Source: Sisyra terminalis | Lineage: Eukaryota > Arthropoda > Insecta > Neuroptera > Sisyridae | Direction: 5' to 3' | DNA length: 64,000 bases | Assembly: GCA_958496175.1 (NCBI GenBank) | Contig: OY292274.1 | Location: 65,172,630 to 65,236,629 of the forward strand | Shown here: positions 22,554 through 35,268 of the stretch, piece by piece | Numbering within the stretch: the first letter of the stretch is position 1 | How the letters are laid out: the number at the start of each line of letters is the position of its first letter | The notes under the pieces: model-generated | The model's database searches: none | What the model was told of the DNA's origin: nothing | Seen by the model: only the letters and a program-made list of their open reading frames with translations | Translations under genes and position numbers: made by a program

Positions 22554-24139
22554 CTTAACTGATCTAAAATTAAAAAAAAAATTATATAAAGTCGATTAGA
22601 TGATCTTCATTGTGAATATAACTAAAAGATTGTGATTTTTGGATCCAAATTTGCTGGATATGTCGCCAATGTTTTGCAACCTCTACGGATCGCATCTTCA
22701 GGGCGTAATTGTTCCGAAATTAATTTAACAAATCACACGACTTTAAATCCGAAAGCCACAACCTATTCTCTAAAGAGTTGTACTTTGCTTAAGATCGACC
22801 GGAAAGCCTTAAATCTACGAGTTAAATAGTTTTGGAGTATTTTTTTTAAAATAAGATATAAAAATCACATTGACTATACAAAAAAATCGAGTTCTAACAG
22901 AAATCTAGAAGGAAATCGTCCCAATACTCTTGACTAACTAATACGGATTGGCAATTCCCTTCATAAAGTGTAAGGAATTGGCTTAAATTTACCAATTATT
23001 CATAATTTACTGCCTAATATATGCAAATTATAGCAGAACTTTACTTTAGTGATTCAAAAGTCGCATGTGACTTGGAAGTCATTATTTCAAAGGACTTTTC
23101 CGATATATTTTACTATACTTTCAGATCTACAAGATATCCACAGGATAATTTTGCAATACAAGAGCTCATTAGAAAGTATTTACCGGCTTGTTCACCCCAA
23201 AGTCTTTAACTACGTAATACGATGGGTTGTTAATAAAGTAAAATATTTGTTAGAATTAAAATTTATTTTTTACTCACTTATTTGAAATTTAGAATATTAA
23301 TTCGCGTATGAACAAATAACAATAAACTGTTAATTAACTTAATTCAGTTGCTCTTGAGATCGGTTAATACTGGTTAATACAATTGGCACATGGTTTCATT
23401 AATGATACGTTCCTCAGTTTGACAGCAGTTATCTATAATTTTCTTATCTTTGTTTATTATACACATTTCAATTAAGCTGTTATTGTTATTTACATAAGTA
23501 CGGTTAAAATGATCATTCCCTTGATACTTTTGGAACTCGGTCTAGTGACACCTGCGTCATGACAACCTGCGCATATCAAATTGACAATGACAACAAAGAA
23601 TACGAGTTGTCAAAATTAAATTTTTTTAAATTTTAATTCTCTTATTGTTCTTAATTTTTATAAAAATTTTGAGTTTTCAAATACTTTATTATAAGGGGTG
23701 TGATAAGGTAAGGGTTAATAATTAAAAAAAAAAACGAATTTTGTCTTTAAAGAAGAAAGGCCGGTTGGGCCCGTTTAAAATTGAAGATCATTTACTATTA
23801 TTATTATATATTATTATTATTTACTATTATTTGACGAAGAATGATTGATAGAAAATGCGTACTAAAAGCGACTATAAATCTTGAAGACAACCGGCCTCAT
23901 GTTCATTGATTTAGATTCTTAAAACTTCGTCTTGGTGGCAGTGTTGAATGAAAATTTGAATGTAATTAGGCTTTTGAAAAGTCACTGATTTTTTTCATAT
24001 ATTTTAAAACTAAATTATTTTGATATTAGGTGCAAAAAAAACTTTTTTCAATTAGTCCCAAGAGATGTAGATGGTTAAATTTAAAAAAAAAGACACTTGA
24101 CAGGGTTTCTGCACTTAATGCAAATATGTGGCCAAAAAG
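22554..24139. other. Upstream region of the RRM gene with a Penelope/LINE-type tail relic
   Basis: On the minus strand, about 22,632-22,705 reads 'ccctgaagatgcgatccg' then 'tagaggttgcaaaacatt' and 'ggcgacatatccagcaaatt'. This resembles the CTGAAGATG-hairpin-AAACGTTGGC tails common on insect retroelements. The rest is AT-rich. A slightly GC-richer patch at about 23,540-23,600 may be the RRM gene's promoter, but no 5' UTR exon could be fixed. Confidence 0.4.
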
Positions 24140-24282
24140 CAAGGTTTATAAAATACACAGGTGGCTACGTGACGTATCCAGAAGAAATTTGTACATATCT
24201 TCAGACTGATCAATTTCAAAATTCTTCGTATGACGTCATTTTTTTTTTCTAATGGAGCAACCTGTGTAATTTACAAACCTTG
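24140..24282 (+). mobile_element. MITE family A copy 4
   Basis: CAAGGTTTATAAAATACACA to ...GTAATTTACAAACCTTG, flanked on both sides by the perfect 9-mer gccaaaaag (24131-24139 and 24283-24291). Orientation is opposite to copies 1-3. TGACGTCA is intact. At 143 bp it is slightly shorter than the others because 'tggcctcatgg' is deleted. Confidence 0.93.
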
Positions 24283-24291
24283 GCCAAAAAG

Positions 24292-25050
24292 GGGGTCCAT
24301 GGCCCTAGATTTATCTTTAGGGTTCATGGTCCATGAACAAAAAGGGGTCATGATTGGTCGTCTTGTTTGTGACGTCAATATGTTAAAAGAATTTCATATT
24401 AGTATATTGTTAAGCTCGTCAAGCTTTTTTACTTATATATTGGGGATACTACGATTCTTCCGGCGCCACGATGTTTTGATGGATTCTTATAGATCTCGAC
24501 GAAAAAAAACGAAAATGTAGAATAAAATTTTTCGATATATCGCTAAGTTTACGAAATATCGACTCCTAACAATGATCCTTTTCGCTTTTTTCAACGGATT
24601 TCTCAAGATTTTCATTGAAAAAAAGGTAAATATTTACAACCGTAGCTCTATTAATTGTTTGTGCAAAAAAAAAAAAAACATAAATAAGGGGTCCAGGGAC
24701 GAAACCCCGGTGGGGGTTGGGGGTCTCAGAACAAAAGTCTCAGACTTCAAATTTTGTATTTGAATACAACTAGTACCTAAATATTTGTAAAAAAAGTTTT
24801 AACGTGTAGACTCTTTCCCTTCCTTCACAATCTTTCCGTGAAAATTGGAGTATTTACAAATGACAGCTAAAAATTTAGGCTGAAATTTCACCCCTTAGAA
24901 TTAGATTTAGGTGAAAACGTCTCATTACAACCTTATAGCTTATATTTTCATGAACCCACTGCTTTTAGTTTCATTTTAATAGGACAAATAGGGCCTGAGA
25001 TAATCAAGTTTCCGCAAATCCTTAAAAGTGCGAAAATGCCTGCGCCTAGT
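24292..25050. other. Intergenic AT-rich DNA
   Basis: Contains a G-rich patch ('ccccggtgggggttgggggt' near 24,710) and no recognisable gene. Confidence 0.4.
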
Positions 25051-25210
25051 AAAACTAATATGGCCACCACTGGAAAACCAAAAACAATAAAATTAAAATA
25101 ATGATGAATTTGAACTACCAACATGTTGGGGTGACAGCAAAAAAAAATCATAATTAAAAAAAATAATCAAGCGACCAATGCTGGACCGACTGAATTAGAC
25201 TGACCCCCTT
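25051..25210. repeat. Dispersed repeat, copy 2 of 2
   Basis: Nearly identical to 161-330 in the same orientation, sharing 'tgatgaatttgaactaccaa' and 'catgttggggtga'. The two copies lie about 24.9 kb apart. Confidence 0.7.
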
Positions 25211-25614
25211 TCTAATCAAAATTAATTCTAAGTGCATTGCGTAAATGCAGTTGTAAGTATTGTTGACTGGTAAATAAAAAGCGATATATGGCGTCGCTGA
25301 TCCTGATTTTAAGAAAAATCAAAATTCTTATATTTTATATTAAAATTATACAGTACGTCACACGGTTGCTCAGGGATTGTCGGCATGTTTTCGGTATTAA
25401 GTTCAAATAATTAATTTTATAAGAAAAAAAACCAAGCTGTATTGTTATAAAGCTCATATATTATAGTCTTAAGATTTATAAGAAAACATTTTTTTATTCA
25501 AAAACCCAATACCTATTCAATGGTGATACTTAAAAAGAAAAATACAAATTTTAAATTCCGTTTCAAATAAAATTTTTCATTAAAACTGTACAATTCGCTT
25601 AGAAGTTTTCAATG

Positions 25615-25620
25615 TTTATT
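25615..25620 (-). terminator. Polyadenylation signal for the 1,972-aa gene
   Basis: The minus strand reads AATAAA here, about 165 nt after the stop codon at 25,784. It is the nearest canonical hexamer downstream of the gene. Confidence 0.55.
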
Positions 25621-25783
25621 TTAAATTACACAGTTAATTTGCTCGATTATAAAGTCATTAATTCATTTCTTACAAAACTAAAAATTTTGTTGCTATCATT
25701 CCTCTTCAAATTTACGTTACTAGTTTAGAGTTTTTGTTACGTCAAAAGTTTGCAATTTTTTCAAATATTTGCTTCAAATAAAA

Positions 25784-28700
25784 TTAACTGCACGTGGGTT
25801 GTACAGTAAAACAACTAAATACACATACGAACAATAAACCGTAACAAACAAATAGCGTTACATCCCGACAAGCTATCGGTTCGTATTCCACCAAATCCCT
25901 TTTGTAAACGATCGTGTCCATTCTAGAATTGACCAAAAATTTGCCTAAATCTCCACCAAACATGTTGAAAAAATGACCTCTGTTCAATTTTCCAACTTTT
26001 TGGCACTGAAATTCCACGTCTTTTGCACTACCCACCATATTGTCATCGTTTATCGATGCAACACTTTTGCTGCTGCTCAAACTGAAGAATGTATTGATGG
26101 AACTATTTGAGAGGGTTGTTGCGATAAAATTGCGTTCCATATGTTCGGTCGTTTGGGATACACATACGCTTAAGGAAGATGTTTTTCCTGATACGTTTTT
26201 AGGATGGTATAGTTGAGCCCATTGCATTTGATCCATATTTCCGGTACCACCATCGCCGCTTCCCGTAAATATCACATCCATCGGTGCTGCCAAATTATTA
26301 TCGCTTAAATCAACAAATTCCCATTCAATAACAACCATCGATAGATTCATCGCATTCAAAACTATAGGTCTACAATTTGGGTGTTTGTAAAAAACCAATT
26401 TTTTCTCCTCCACATTACTTTCTTGTTTCAATTCTGGTTCTATATCTTTACAACTTGACTTTTTTTCTTTCGTAGAAATATCACTTAAATTTTTATTAGG
26501 AATAATTGCCCTCACTGGTAACTCTTTGACAGAAGTCCTCGACTTATCAAAACCAATTACGCGTAACGGATCTTCCGACAAAGTTGATTGAGTTTCATCC
26601 GAACTGTAGTCCAAATCACTTTCAATGGTCGGTAAGAAACTAGTTCGACTCGACATATCCTTATTCTTTGAATTATCAACACACATCGTATAAATCGGAT
26701 AAAATGTGTCCATCAAATAACGAAAATGCGATGCATATATTTGAATCTTGTAATAGTTGGTCACCAAATAAAATTCAGCCGCCCTATAAAATGCATCTTG
26801 TATATGCGATGCACATTGTACACCATGGGGCAACAAGCGTCGCAATGGATGCAAAACTGTAACAATCGAATGATTCGACTTGATGGAATTTTCGATTGGA
26901 ATATACGAAAGAATTGTGGTGCTTGAGTTGGATGTGGTTAAGTTGGACTCTTGGGATAAAATTTCTTCCAGCTTGAGAAACAAAGTGCTCGAAGAGCACT
27001 TTGTAAACAACGATTCGGACGGATTTACTTGTAAATTTTGTGAATGATCTCCAGCGGTTTGGAAAGTATGCTCCAAAATTGAGTCCAAAATGGCCATGAC
27101 GGTTTTTTCACTGGAGGCACGAAAGGAACAAATCGGCTCGTCTGAATCGAGCGCCGTATAAGTTTTGCTGGCGACAATTTCGTTTTGTAGTAGCAAATCC
27201 AACTGGTCGTTGATAAAACTGTTGACCTCTTCGACGGATGTCAACGGTTCGTTCGGAGATAATGGTCGTTGGTTTCGTAGATTATTCATAACATGCATGG
27301 TCTTTATTAAACTCTCCGAGTTTGGGTGTTTGGGCGACTTGGCCGCCTCCATGAGCCTCGAACGTCGCGACGGAGTCATAGTTTTCGAATGGTCATCATA
27401 GAATTTCACATCCAAACCGGTGGGCGTTGCGCTTTTCGGCTGGGACATCGGTCGATTTTTTGGCTGTGATGTCGGTCGGTTTTTTGGCGGCGTCACATGG
27501 GGCGACAACGACGGCGACTCGCTACTTCCAAACTTCAGCGTATCGTTAGCATTTTTGTCGAGAAAAACTTTCAATTTTGTCTTATTTATGCCAGAACTGT
27601 CAATCACATTTTCTAAAGCGTGCATAACATTTTCAAAAAGAATGGAATTAGATGTGGGAAATAAAGTATTATCGTGGTTTTTTGTTACCGGAGTGTTGAG
27701 CTCGCTTTTTTCGATAAAGCGACTCATGCGATCGGTGAAAGTTTTGCCCAGCCGTTGCTTGAATTCCTCGCAGTGGGCCCGCACGTAGTGCGACCGTGGC
27801 TGGGCCAAGTTGCTCAGACGGCTTTTTGTACCGGGCACCGAAGATTCAACGCTCAAAATCGAGGCGGTTAACGCCCGTTCGGCCAAATTTACCCCTACAT
27901 CACCCAAATCATTCTCCTTCACTTCCAAGGTGGTACGATTTCTTCCGACACATCGCGGTTTCTTCTTGCCACCTTTCTCACAAATACTTCCCTCACTTCC
28001 GCTCGACGACAACGGCCGCAATTTAATCTTTTCCTTATCCAAATTTTCACTACTCTTACTAACAACCAACTCCTTTCGCACCCCTTTCACCAACGTAATC
28101 GGAGTAGTCCCATGCAAATCCATCACCCCCTTGTTCTTCTCCCGACTTTGTCCTAAATTCTCCCGACTCTTACTCTTCAACGATGTGCGTTTCGACAAAA
28201 CCGATGCCTCCACATACTTTAAAAACTCCACATTCTCCATAGAATTCGATTCTTTAAAATTTTCCTCTTTGATAATACTAACATCAGTGCCCATTTTCGC
28301 ATCAATATTTTTGATTTCAATATTCGTTTTCGATTTTATTGATTTAACAACCGATGGTAACACGGTTACTTCTTGTATTGATTTACCCACATGTTTGGGG
28401 ACTGGCCGAATTTGCGGTTTTGATCCAATTTGATTGTATTTAATTTGAGCAGTTTTCGTCGGTCGGGTCAATGACAGAATGTCGTCGATTAAGCTATTTA
28501 CGGTTTCGGGTTTTTGGGAAATAATTGGTGATGGTGTTTCGTAGTGGTGTGAAATATGCGCTGTCATTACAGGCGACGGCATCGAATTGGTTATTGGAGG
28601 AGCATGCTGTGTCGTTAGCAGTTGCGGTGGCGGTTGCATTTGCGACAATTGTGGGTAATGCATTGGAAGTCCTGGTCGAAATGATTCACAATGTGGTCCC

Positions 28701-31700
28701 GACTTCGACTTGTTTGGAATCACTCCCATCTTCAACGGTTTTTCATCCGGCACCTTCAAAATGTCCTTGTACAACTGACCTTTTGGCAAACTTTTCGCAT
28801 TTAAATACGAATTCGTTTGGACGCCGGAAATGTAAGCCTTCACCGGTGATTTAACATTTGATTTGATTCCACTGAAATCAACTCGTCGAGGTGTTTGATG
28901 ATCAAAAGGTTTCTCGGCTTCCACTTTCGCTTCCTTCGACTCTTTAACGTCTTTTTTTGTAGAACGAGCTTTAAATGTATTTTTCACGGTAACGGGCATT
29001 ATGGTCATTGTATTGTTAAATCGGGCGTTTGGATCAGTTATTAAATTTTGCAGATATTGCATTTGGGATAGATTGATAGTTCTGGAAACGGTGTCGGTAG
29101 GATTAACTCTTGACAATGGATGCTCTTTGGTTTCTGTTGAATTGGTGTCGGATGGATTGGGTGCTAGTTTATATTTTTGTTTGGAATACTCAGCCGCAAA
29201 TGGTGCCACAGCTTCCGGGGTTACGGCACTTAAAAGTCGCGATTCTTCGTCCATACTTTGAGCCACAGCTGCGCTACCCACCTGCAATTTCGGATAGTCT
29301 CGCGATAGTGGTTTATGATGTTTTTGCAACCTCATACATTCATCCCGCAACAAATTCAAAGTATTTTGATCGATAACATTTATTGGAGGAATCGTCACCG
29401 GTTTTTCGGAATATTTGATTACTTTTTCCAACGCTTTTTTATATCGTGTGTCTCGTTTGACGTCAATCACATTTTTCCGATTCAAGTCTTGATTTAGGTC
29501 AATTTTGTTCTTTTTCTGTGGAAACGAGCTGATTTTACATTCATAATTATTGGTTACTGAGTTGAGGGTACGGTTTTTATGTACGCCGCGAAGAGCTTGT
29601 GTGGTTGATACGCTACCATTTGTTGATTTGCGGCCCAATTTCGACTTGCGCGAAACGGAAACTTTGCTTGATGAATTTTTCACCGATGGACTAGCAAACG
29701 TCCGGTTTTTGAAACTTTTGACCGTCTTCGCCTTACTGCCAACACTCGATTCCGAATGCGTTAAGTCGGATTTGCGAAGAGGTTTTACATTATCAACGGG
29801 CATGTCCGATGCTTTGCCGACTCCACTAGATTTTCTCCATTCGACAACTTTTTGCACGCTTTTTTGAATTTCGCTGGATTGATACAGTGGGGTGGTGGGC
29901 TTTCCACTGGAGTCACATTCCATTTGGGTGACAATTTCTTCAAAGTCATTGTTCGTGAGTAATTCCTGCTCCTTTTTCTTGGCCTTCTCCAAAAGCTCGA
30001 GCTTTTCTTTGGTGACTTTGCGCTTGCGCGACGGACGCACGGCAACACGTTTGCGATATGAGGCTAGAAATTTTAATTTTTCAATCAGCGTCGTCAATTC
30101 TTCCTTGTATTTCTTATTAACGACTTTGATTTGTGACTGGATTTTGTTCTCGTCAATGTCTTTCATTGTTTGCTCGATTTCTTTGACTTTTTCGGAAATT
30201 TCGATGGAGGCGGATTTTTCTTTGGGCCCTGGCGCAAACGTTTTACGTGCAGTTGATGGTGACATTGGTCTTTTGGAGGGTTCTTTCGATGGTAATTCTT
30301 TTTCGTCCGCATCAATTGCGGTATCTTCTTTGTGTTTGACCACTTTGGCGGCACATTTGTTCAGTTCGGTTAGACATCTTTGGAAGTATGTTTCTGAATC
30401 GACAATGCTGCGAGTTAAGTCTTCAAGAAATTGACGTTTATTTGGTTTACTATCGTTTATTTGCGGTTCGTCTGTAATTGGTTTGGCCGTTTCTGGACGA
30501 CTGAGATTGATATCTTGAATTGAGTATTCCGTTTTGGGTGTCCCCATTTCTACAGCTGCGGAAAGAACTGAAGATGTGGGCGCCGTTACGGGAATGATTG
30601 ACACGTCCTCGTGTTTACGATTTTTTTTGGAATTATAAATAGGCACTTCTGAATCATTCGATAACAATTGCTTTGCCAACGATTTGTAATTATATGGTGT
30701 ATATTCTTGCGTAAAGTGAAATTTATTTCGCAAAATCAAACTATTTGCCGATGACATACTTAACGTGGACGAAACATTAGTTGATTCACTTTCAGAACAC
30801 GTTTTTTCTTTCTTTCTGGGAATGTTTTCTTTTGATTTGCTATAAAGTTTGGTTTTGTGGTCATCGCGAGATTTGCTACGGCAATGTTTTCGTTCACTTT
30901 TTGGTTCATCATTTGATTTTGTGTCAGCTTTTCTTTTCGTAGCCGAACCACCGGGAAATGGAGCCTTAGCATTGGGTAACGTGTTAGTTGAAATGTCTCC
31001 GCTTCCAATCACTTCAGTTTGTTTGGGTTCTTCAAAGCCTTCGGATGCTCGATAGAGCATTTCTTTGTCGCCACTGCTAATTTCTTTATTTTGTTTTTCA
31101 TTTTGCCTTTTTAAACAAGTGTATTTTAATAGGTTATCAGAAGGTTCGGTGTTGGGATTTGCGTATGTGTTGAATTCCCCCAAGTCTCTCAGTAAGTTTT
31201 GGAAAGATTCTGTTTCTATGACTTCGCCTTCGGCGAGCAACTTCTGTAGCGATTGCGAATTGAGAATCTTTTCCGCCGGATTCGAGTCTACTATATCCAA
31301 CACAATCGATTTTTCACTAGTCGTTACCGTTAACATGTCTTCCATACATTTCCCTTCAAATGCAAAGCTATCAAATTGCTCGTTTTCCTTAATATTTTGT
31401 GAATTTTTTTCATTCGGCCAAGTAGTTCGATGCGATGTGGAAGAATCATCTTCGCATGTTGTATTATCGGACGAAGTAGTAATCATTGTAAATTTTGCCG
31501 CCAAAACTTCCTTCAAAAGAGTAATGTCGTCCCTGAAAGATTAATTCGAATGGAAACTAAATGATTTGTTAGCATTTTCATAAAACCCTTTAAGTTATAT
31601 TTACTTGTAGTTATCGCTCGCACTACTTGTATGTGAACCGTATTCTTCAATTGTTGCCAAAGGTGAACGGTAGTAGAGGTTTTGCTTGAGTATTGAGTCT

Positions 31701-31774
31701 GCTTGCAAATTAAGTATTTCTGTAATTGTTGAATCATCTAATAGAGGACTATGGTCAACATCTACCGTTTTCAT
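25784..31774 (-). CDS. Very large disordered protein, 1,972 aa
   Basis: Exon A (31774-31605) encodes MKTVDVDHSPLLDDSTITEI through SASDNY. A 72-bp intron (CTACAA|GTAAAT ... CTTTCAG|GGACGAC) joins it to one 5.7 kb exon (31532-25784). The protein is Ser/Lys-rich and mostly disordered. It has basic clusters (RPSRKRKVTKEK near residue 555) and a predicted coiled coil at about 495-590 (VKEIEQTMKDIDENK and EELTTLIEKLKFL). A more ordered, conserved-looking C-terminal third contains NCRPIVLNAMNLSMVVIEWEF. The last 25 residues (DVTLFVCYGLLFVCVFSCFT...) are a hydrophobic tail that could be a tail anchor. The frame of exon A stays open 5' to a CATTTCAG site at about 31,803, so an additional upstream exon is possible. 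I do not recognise a family; a centrosomal or cytoskeletal scaffold would fit the architecture but is speculation. Confidence 0.8.
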
Positions 31775-31942
31775 CCTCAGAAATTTTGATAATAAACCGT
31801 TCCTGAAATGACTTTAAATTTACGAACATTTGACATTTTGTTTAAACAACAAAAAACAAAAATAGTAAAAAAAAAATCAATGCATTTTTCCAAATGAAAC
31901 AATAGCAGAGCCTATTCGATTTCTTAATTTTTCTTAAAAATA

Positions 31943-32395
31943 TCAACTCATTGGGAACCGTATTCGTCTATGAAATCCTTTCTCAAATACTTTGCTCATT
32001 GTTGGTAGAAGGCTGATAGGGCGATAGGTGGTGACTTTATTCTTGGATTTGCTCGATTTTCGAATTAAAATTATTTGTGCCGTTTTCCATTGAGCGGGGA
32101 AGTATTTTATTCTTAAAATAGCATTGCATAGAAGATACACTATGTCTTTTCTAGGTAGTTCTTTTTCGATTTTTCCAGTTACCAAACCATATACGGGCGC
32201 TTTGTTATGGGACATTTCATTTATGATACTTTTTATTTCATTAAGAATGAAAAGCTTGGGTGATTTTTCAGATGTGGATTCCGTGTTCAAGGTCTCATCT
32301 TGCACTTTATTTAGGGTAAAAATTTGCTCTAAGTTCGTTGTAAATAGTTTTGCTTCTTCTAGATCACTCTTTGTCCATTTTCGGACCTCTGTCAA
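31943..32395 (-). pseudogene. Jockey-like LINE fragment (RT N-terminus)
   Basis: The minus-strand frame includes WTKSDLEEAKLFTTNLEQIF, then EMSHNKAPVYGLVTGKI, FPAQWKTAQIILIRK and YRPISLLPTMSKVFEK. These are the RT-0/RT-1 motifs of Jockey-clade elements (K-A-P-G-x-D, P-x-x-W-K, Y-R-P-I-S-L-L). The copy is truncated right after RT-1, at 31,943. Its 5' neighbour (PALRKDNR) reappears at about 33,570-33,650, beyond the foldback insertion. It is not functional. Confidence 0.85.
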
Positions 32396-33566
32396 GTTAG
32401 CACCCGAGTTTTACAAATTAAAATTTTAAATATATTTTTAGATTGCCTTTTGTTTGTACTTAATTGTACCGAAAAAAAATTCGTTTGTTCCTCAACCGAA
32501 AAAAAGTTATTAAAATTTTAAAAATCGATAACCCCCCATTGTTAGATTTTTCAAAAAATTTAACGGCCGTAGATAGGCCTTGACACGTAGAGGTTTGTAC
32601 CGAAAAAAATTTGTTTCTAACTTTAACCCAAAAGAAATTATGAGCGATTTTGTGAATGCACTTATTCCATTGAAAATAGAGTTTTCCGGCTACTACGGAT
32701 TTTCCTTGAGAGATTTTCCAAATCCAAAAGCGGTACAATCTAGCTACGGAAGCGCTGAGGATTGTACCGAAAAAATTATCCTTCTAACTTTATTCCAACG
32801 GTAGGTATAAAGTATTTTGCATGAGTAATTAGACTAACATTACTTTATTGCAGTTTAAACAAAAAAGTAATGAAAGTCTAATTACCCATACAAAAGTCTT
32901 TATAACTACCGTTGCAATAGAATTAGAAGGATATTTTTTTCGGTACAATCCTCAGCGCCTCCGTAGCTAGATTCTACCGCCTTTGGATTTGGAAAATCTT
33001 TCAAGGAAAATCCGTAGTAGCCGGAAAACTTTATTTTCTTTCCGGTTGAAGTACAAACGAAAATTCAACTGATTACATTAACTAGAGACCAGCACCCGGG
33101 AGAATTCGGAGTAATTAGAGTCTAATTACATTTACAAAAACCGTTGTAACTATTGTTTGGATCGAATTAGAAGAAATATTTTTTTACAATATGTGCCTTT
33201 GTACTAACACCCAAATTGCACTGCAATAAAGTTTGTTTGTACAGCAGTTGAAAAAAATAACAGCCGTTATAAAATTCAACAAAGGAATAAGTGCATTCAC
33301 AAAAGCGCTCATAACTTTTTTTGGGTTAAAGTTAGAAACAATTTTTTTTCGGTACAATCCTCTATGTGTCAAGGCCTATCTATGGCCATTAAATTTTTCA
33401 ATAATTTAACAATGGGGGGCTATCGATTTTTAAAAATTAAATATTTTTTTTTCGGTTGAGGTACAAACGAAATTTTTTTCGGTACAATCAAGTACAAACA
33501 AAAGTCAATCTAAAAATATATTTAAAATTTTAATTTGTAAAAGTCGGGTGCTAACTTGACAGAGGT
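32385..33566. mobile_element. Foldback (long inverted repeat) element splitting the LINE
   Basis: Outer termini are ACCTCTGTCAAGTTAGCACC and the inverse ...GGTGCTAACTTGACAGAGGT. The flanks cattttcgg (32376-32384) and taatttcgg (33567-33575) form a 9-bp duplication matching at 7 of 9. Both arms carry the same ordered blocks in mirror image ('gattgtaccgaaaaaaat', 'caaggcctatctacggcc', 'tgtgaatgcacttattcc'), so most of the 1.18 kb can fold on itself. Removing the element plus one duplication restores the LINE reading K-D-N-R-K-W-T-K-S-D. It carries no transposase; the 9-bp duplication points to Mutator-type mobilisation. Confidence 0.85.
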
Positions 33567-33639
33567 TAATTTCGGTTGTCTTTTCTTAAAGCAGGAGTGT
33601 AATGAGTTGGTCTTTCTGGTGATATTGAACGATGTTGGT

Positions 33640-33880
33640 TTTCCTGGATCTCATATACTGTAAACAATAAAATTATTTTAGATAAACTATGGCGACGTGA
33701 AATTAGAGGTCTTTCTCATCAATTAATTAAAAATTATTTACCTGATAGAGTTCAATGTGTTAAAGTTAATAATTGTTCGAATGATTATAGAACTATGAAA
33801 ATAGGGGTTTCCCAAGGACCATATTAGGACCTCTATTTGTTTATTAATGATATATTTACTCTTTTACACATTTCCCTCGG
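33640..33880 (+). pseudogene. LINE reverse transcriptase fragment
   Basis: The plus strand reads LDKLWRREIRGLSHQLIKNY, LPDRVQCVKVNN and IGVSQGP, then, after a frame disruption, PLFVY and NDIF. This matches the region leading into RT motif B (G-V-P-Q-G-S-x-L-G-P-L-L-F). It lies next to, but in the opposite orientation to, the LINE fragment at 31.9-32.4 kb, so it is a different copy. It is dead. Confidence 0.75.
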
Positions 33881-34648
33881 AAAATGTTTATACTAACTCA
33901 TAAAAAAGTTTACTATTGATGAAACCCAAGGAAATTGCACTCCAAAAGCTAGATGGAAGTTAGCTTACCTAAAACATAAAGCTATCATATTTGCCAACAT
34001 TTACTTCAATTAATCACTTACCTGAGTAAAAATTGTGTCCCTTTTCTTCCCCAGAAAAGAATGGAATTATAATTCAAAAGCTATTTTTTATTTTATAAAC
34101 ATAAAATTAAATATTTTACTAAAAGTTCGCTATAAAACACTTAACAATAGAAAAACAATTGAATTAAAACTTCTTTGACAATTACTGCAGCCGCATGCGC
34201 ATTTAAGAATAATTCAAAAATCGCTTTAATTTAAATTCAAGCAAACATTTAAATCCTTCTTTCTTACTAAAAATACATTTTAATTTATACCTCTCAATGG
34301 CTTAATCCTGTAAGTTATGATCGTTATGATATTCTTTACAGAAAATAAATTATCCTTTTATTAATTCGAATTCCTATTGTTACAACAGGGGAGAATTTTT
34401 ATAACTAACTGTCTCTTTCTCTTTTTACTGTATTGAAAAATGCATTCGTCATTTCTCTCAACTTCAGAACGTTGTTAAAACGTTTTCCCCTATATTTACC
34501 GACTCTAAATGCTATCATAACCAAACATGTATTACTATCTATTTTAAAACCTTAAGAAACATTTATTTAAGAAAAATTTCTTGAAAAATATCATGTTATC
34601 AATTTTTATTACATTTTTACAATAAATATATCGCATTTGACATAAATC
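33881..34648. other. Intergenic region and GPKOW promoter side
   Basis: AT-rich with no repeats recognised. The last 200 bp before 34,649 must contain the GPKOW transcription start; no TATA box or clear initiator stands out. Confidence 0.4.
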
Positions 34649-35221
34649 ATGGACACTGCAAGTGGTGAAACGAAGAAAATTTCTTTTGGCTTTAGTAAAC
34701 AACTTAAAAAGACTCCAATAGTTCCGACAAGCCTTAAAGTAAATGAAGATGTTCAACTAATTGATTGTCTTGAAGGACAATCGATCAAAATAGTCGGGTA
34801 AGCATATCTTTTATTTCACTTTTCTTTGTAACAAACCGTTGTTGGAATTCAGGGGTGAACCTGAAGAAAAAGGACCTCTCGTGATTCCTATGAAGCAAAA
34901 TAGAAATTTGCTTCAAGAAAAACTACAAAAGGACCTGGAAAATTCTGTTCCCGTTGATAATGTTATCGCTGCTGCGAAGGGTGTGGAAACAAAACTGTCT
35001 TTGGATGATTTGGCGACTCAGGAGTTAATTAAAGGTTGATAAGAATGTGAATTTTACAGAAAAATGTCATAAAATTTGTATTTAAAATTTTAGAGGCCCA
35101 AAATTCAATAAAAACAGAAGCCGGGCCTATCGTTTCTACGATTCCCTTGGCTAATAATACATTGGAAGGCGAACCAGAAGTAAATATTCAATTTAATATT
35201 ATTTATTAATATCCTATTATA

Positions 35222-35268
<47 letters not shown>

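Noticed and set aside
27165..31544. Several plus-strand open frames of 60-207 codons opposite the 1,972-aa gene
   Set aside because: They are antisense shadows of a long coding exon, lack codon bias or domains, and have no promoters or splice signals of their own.
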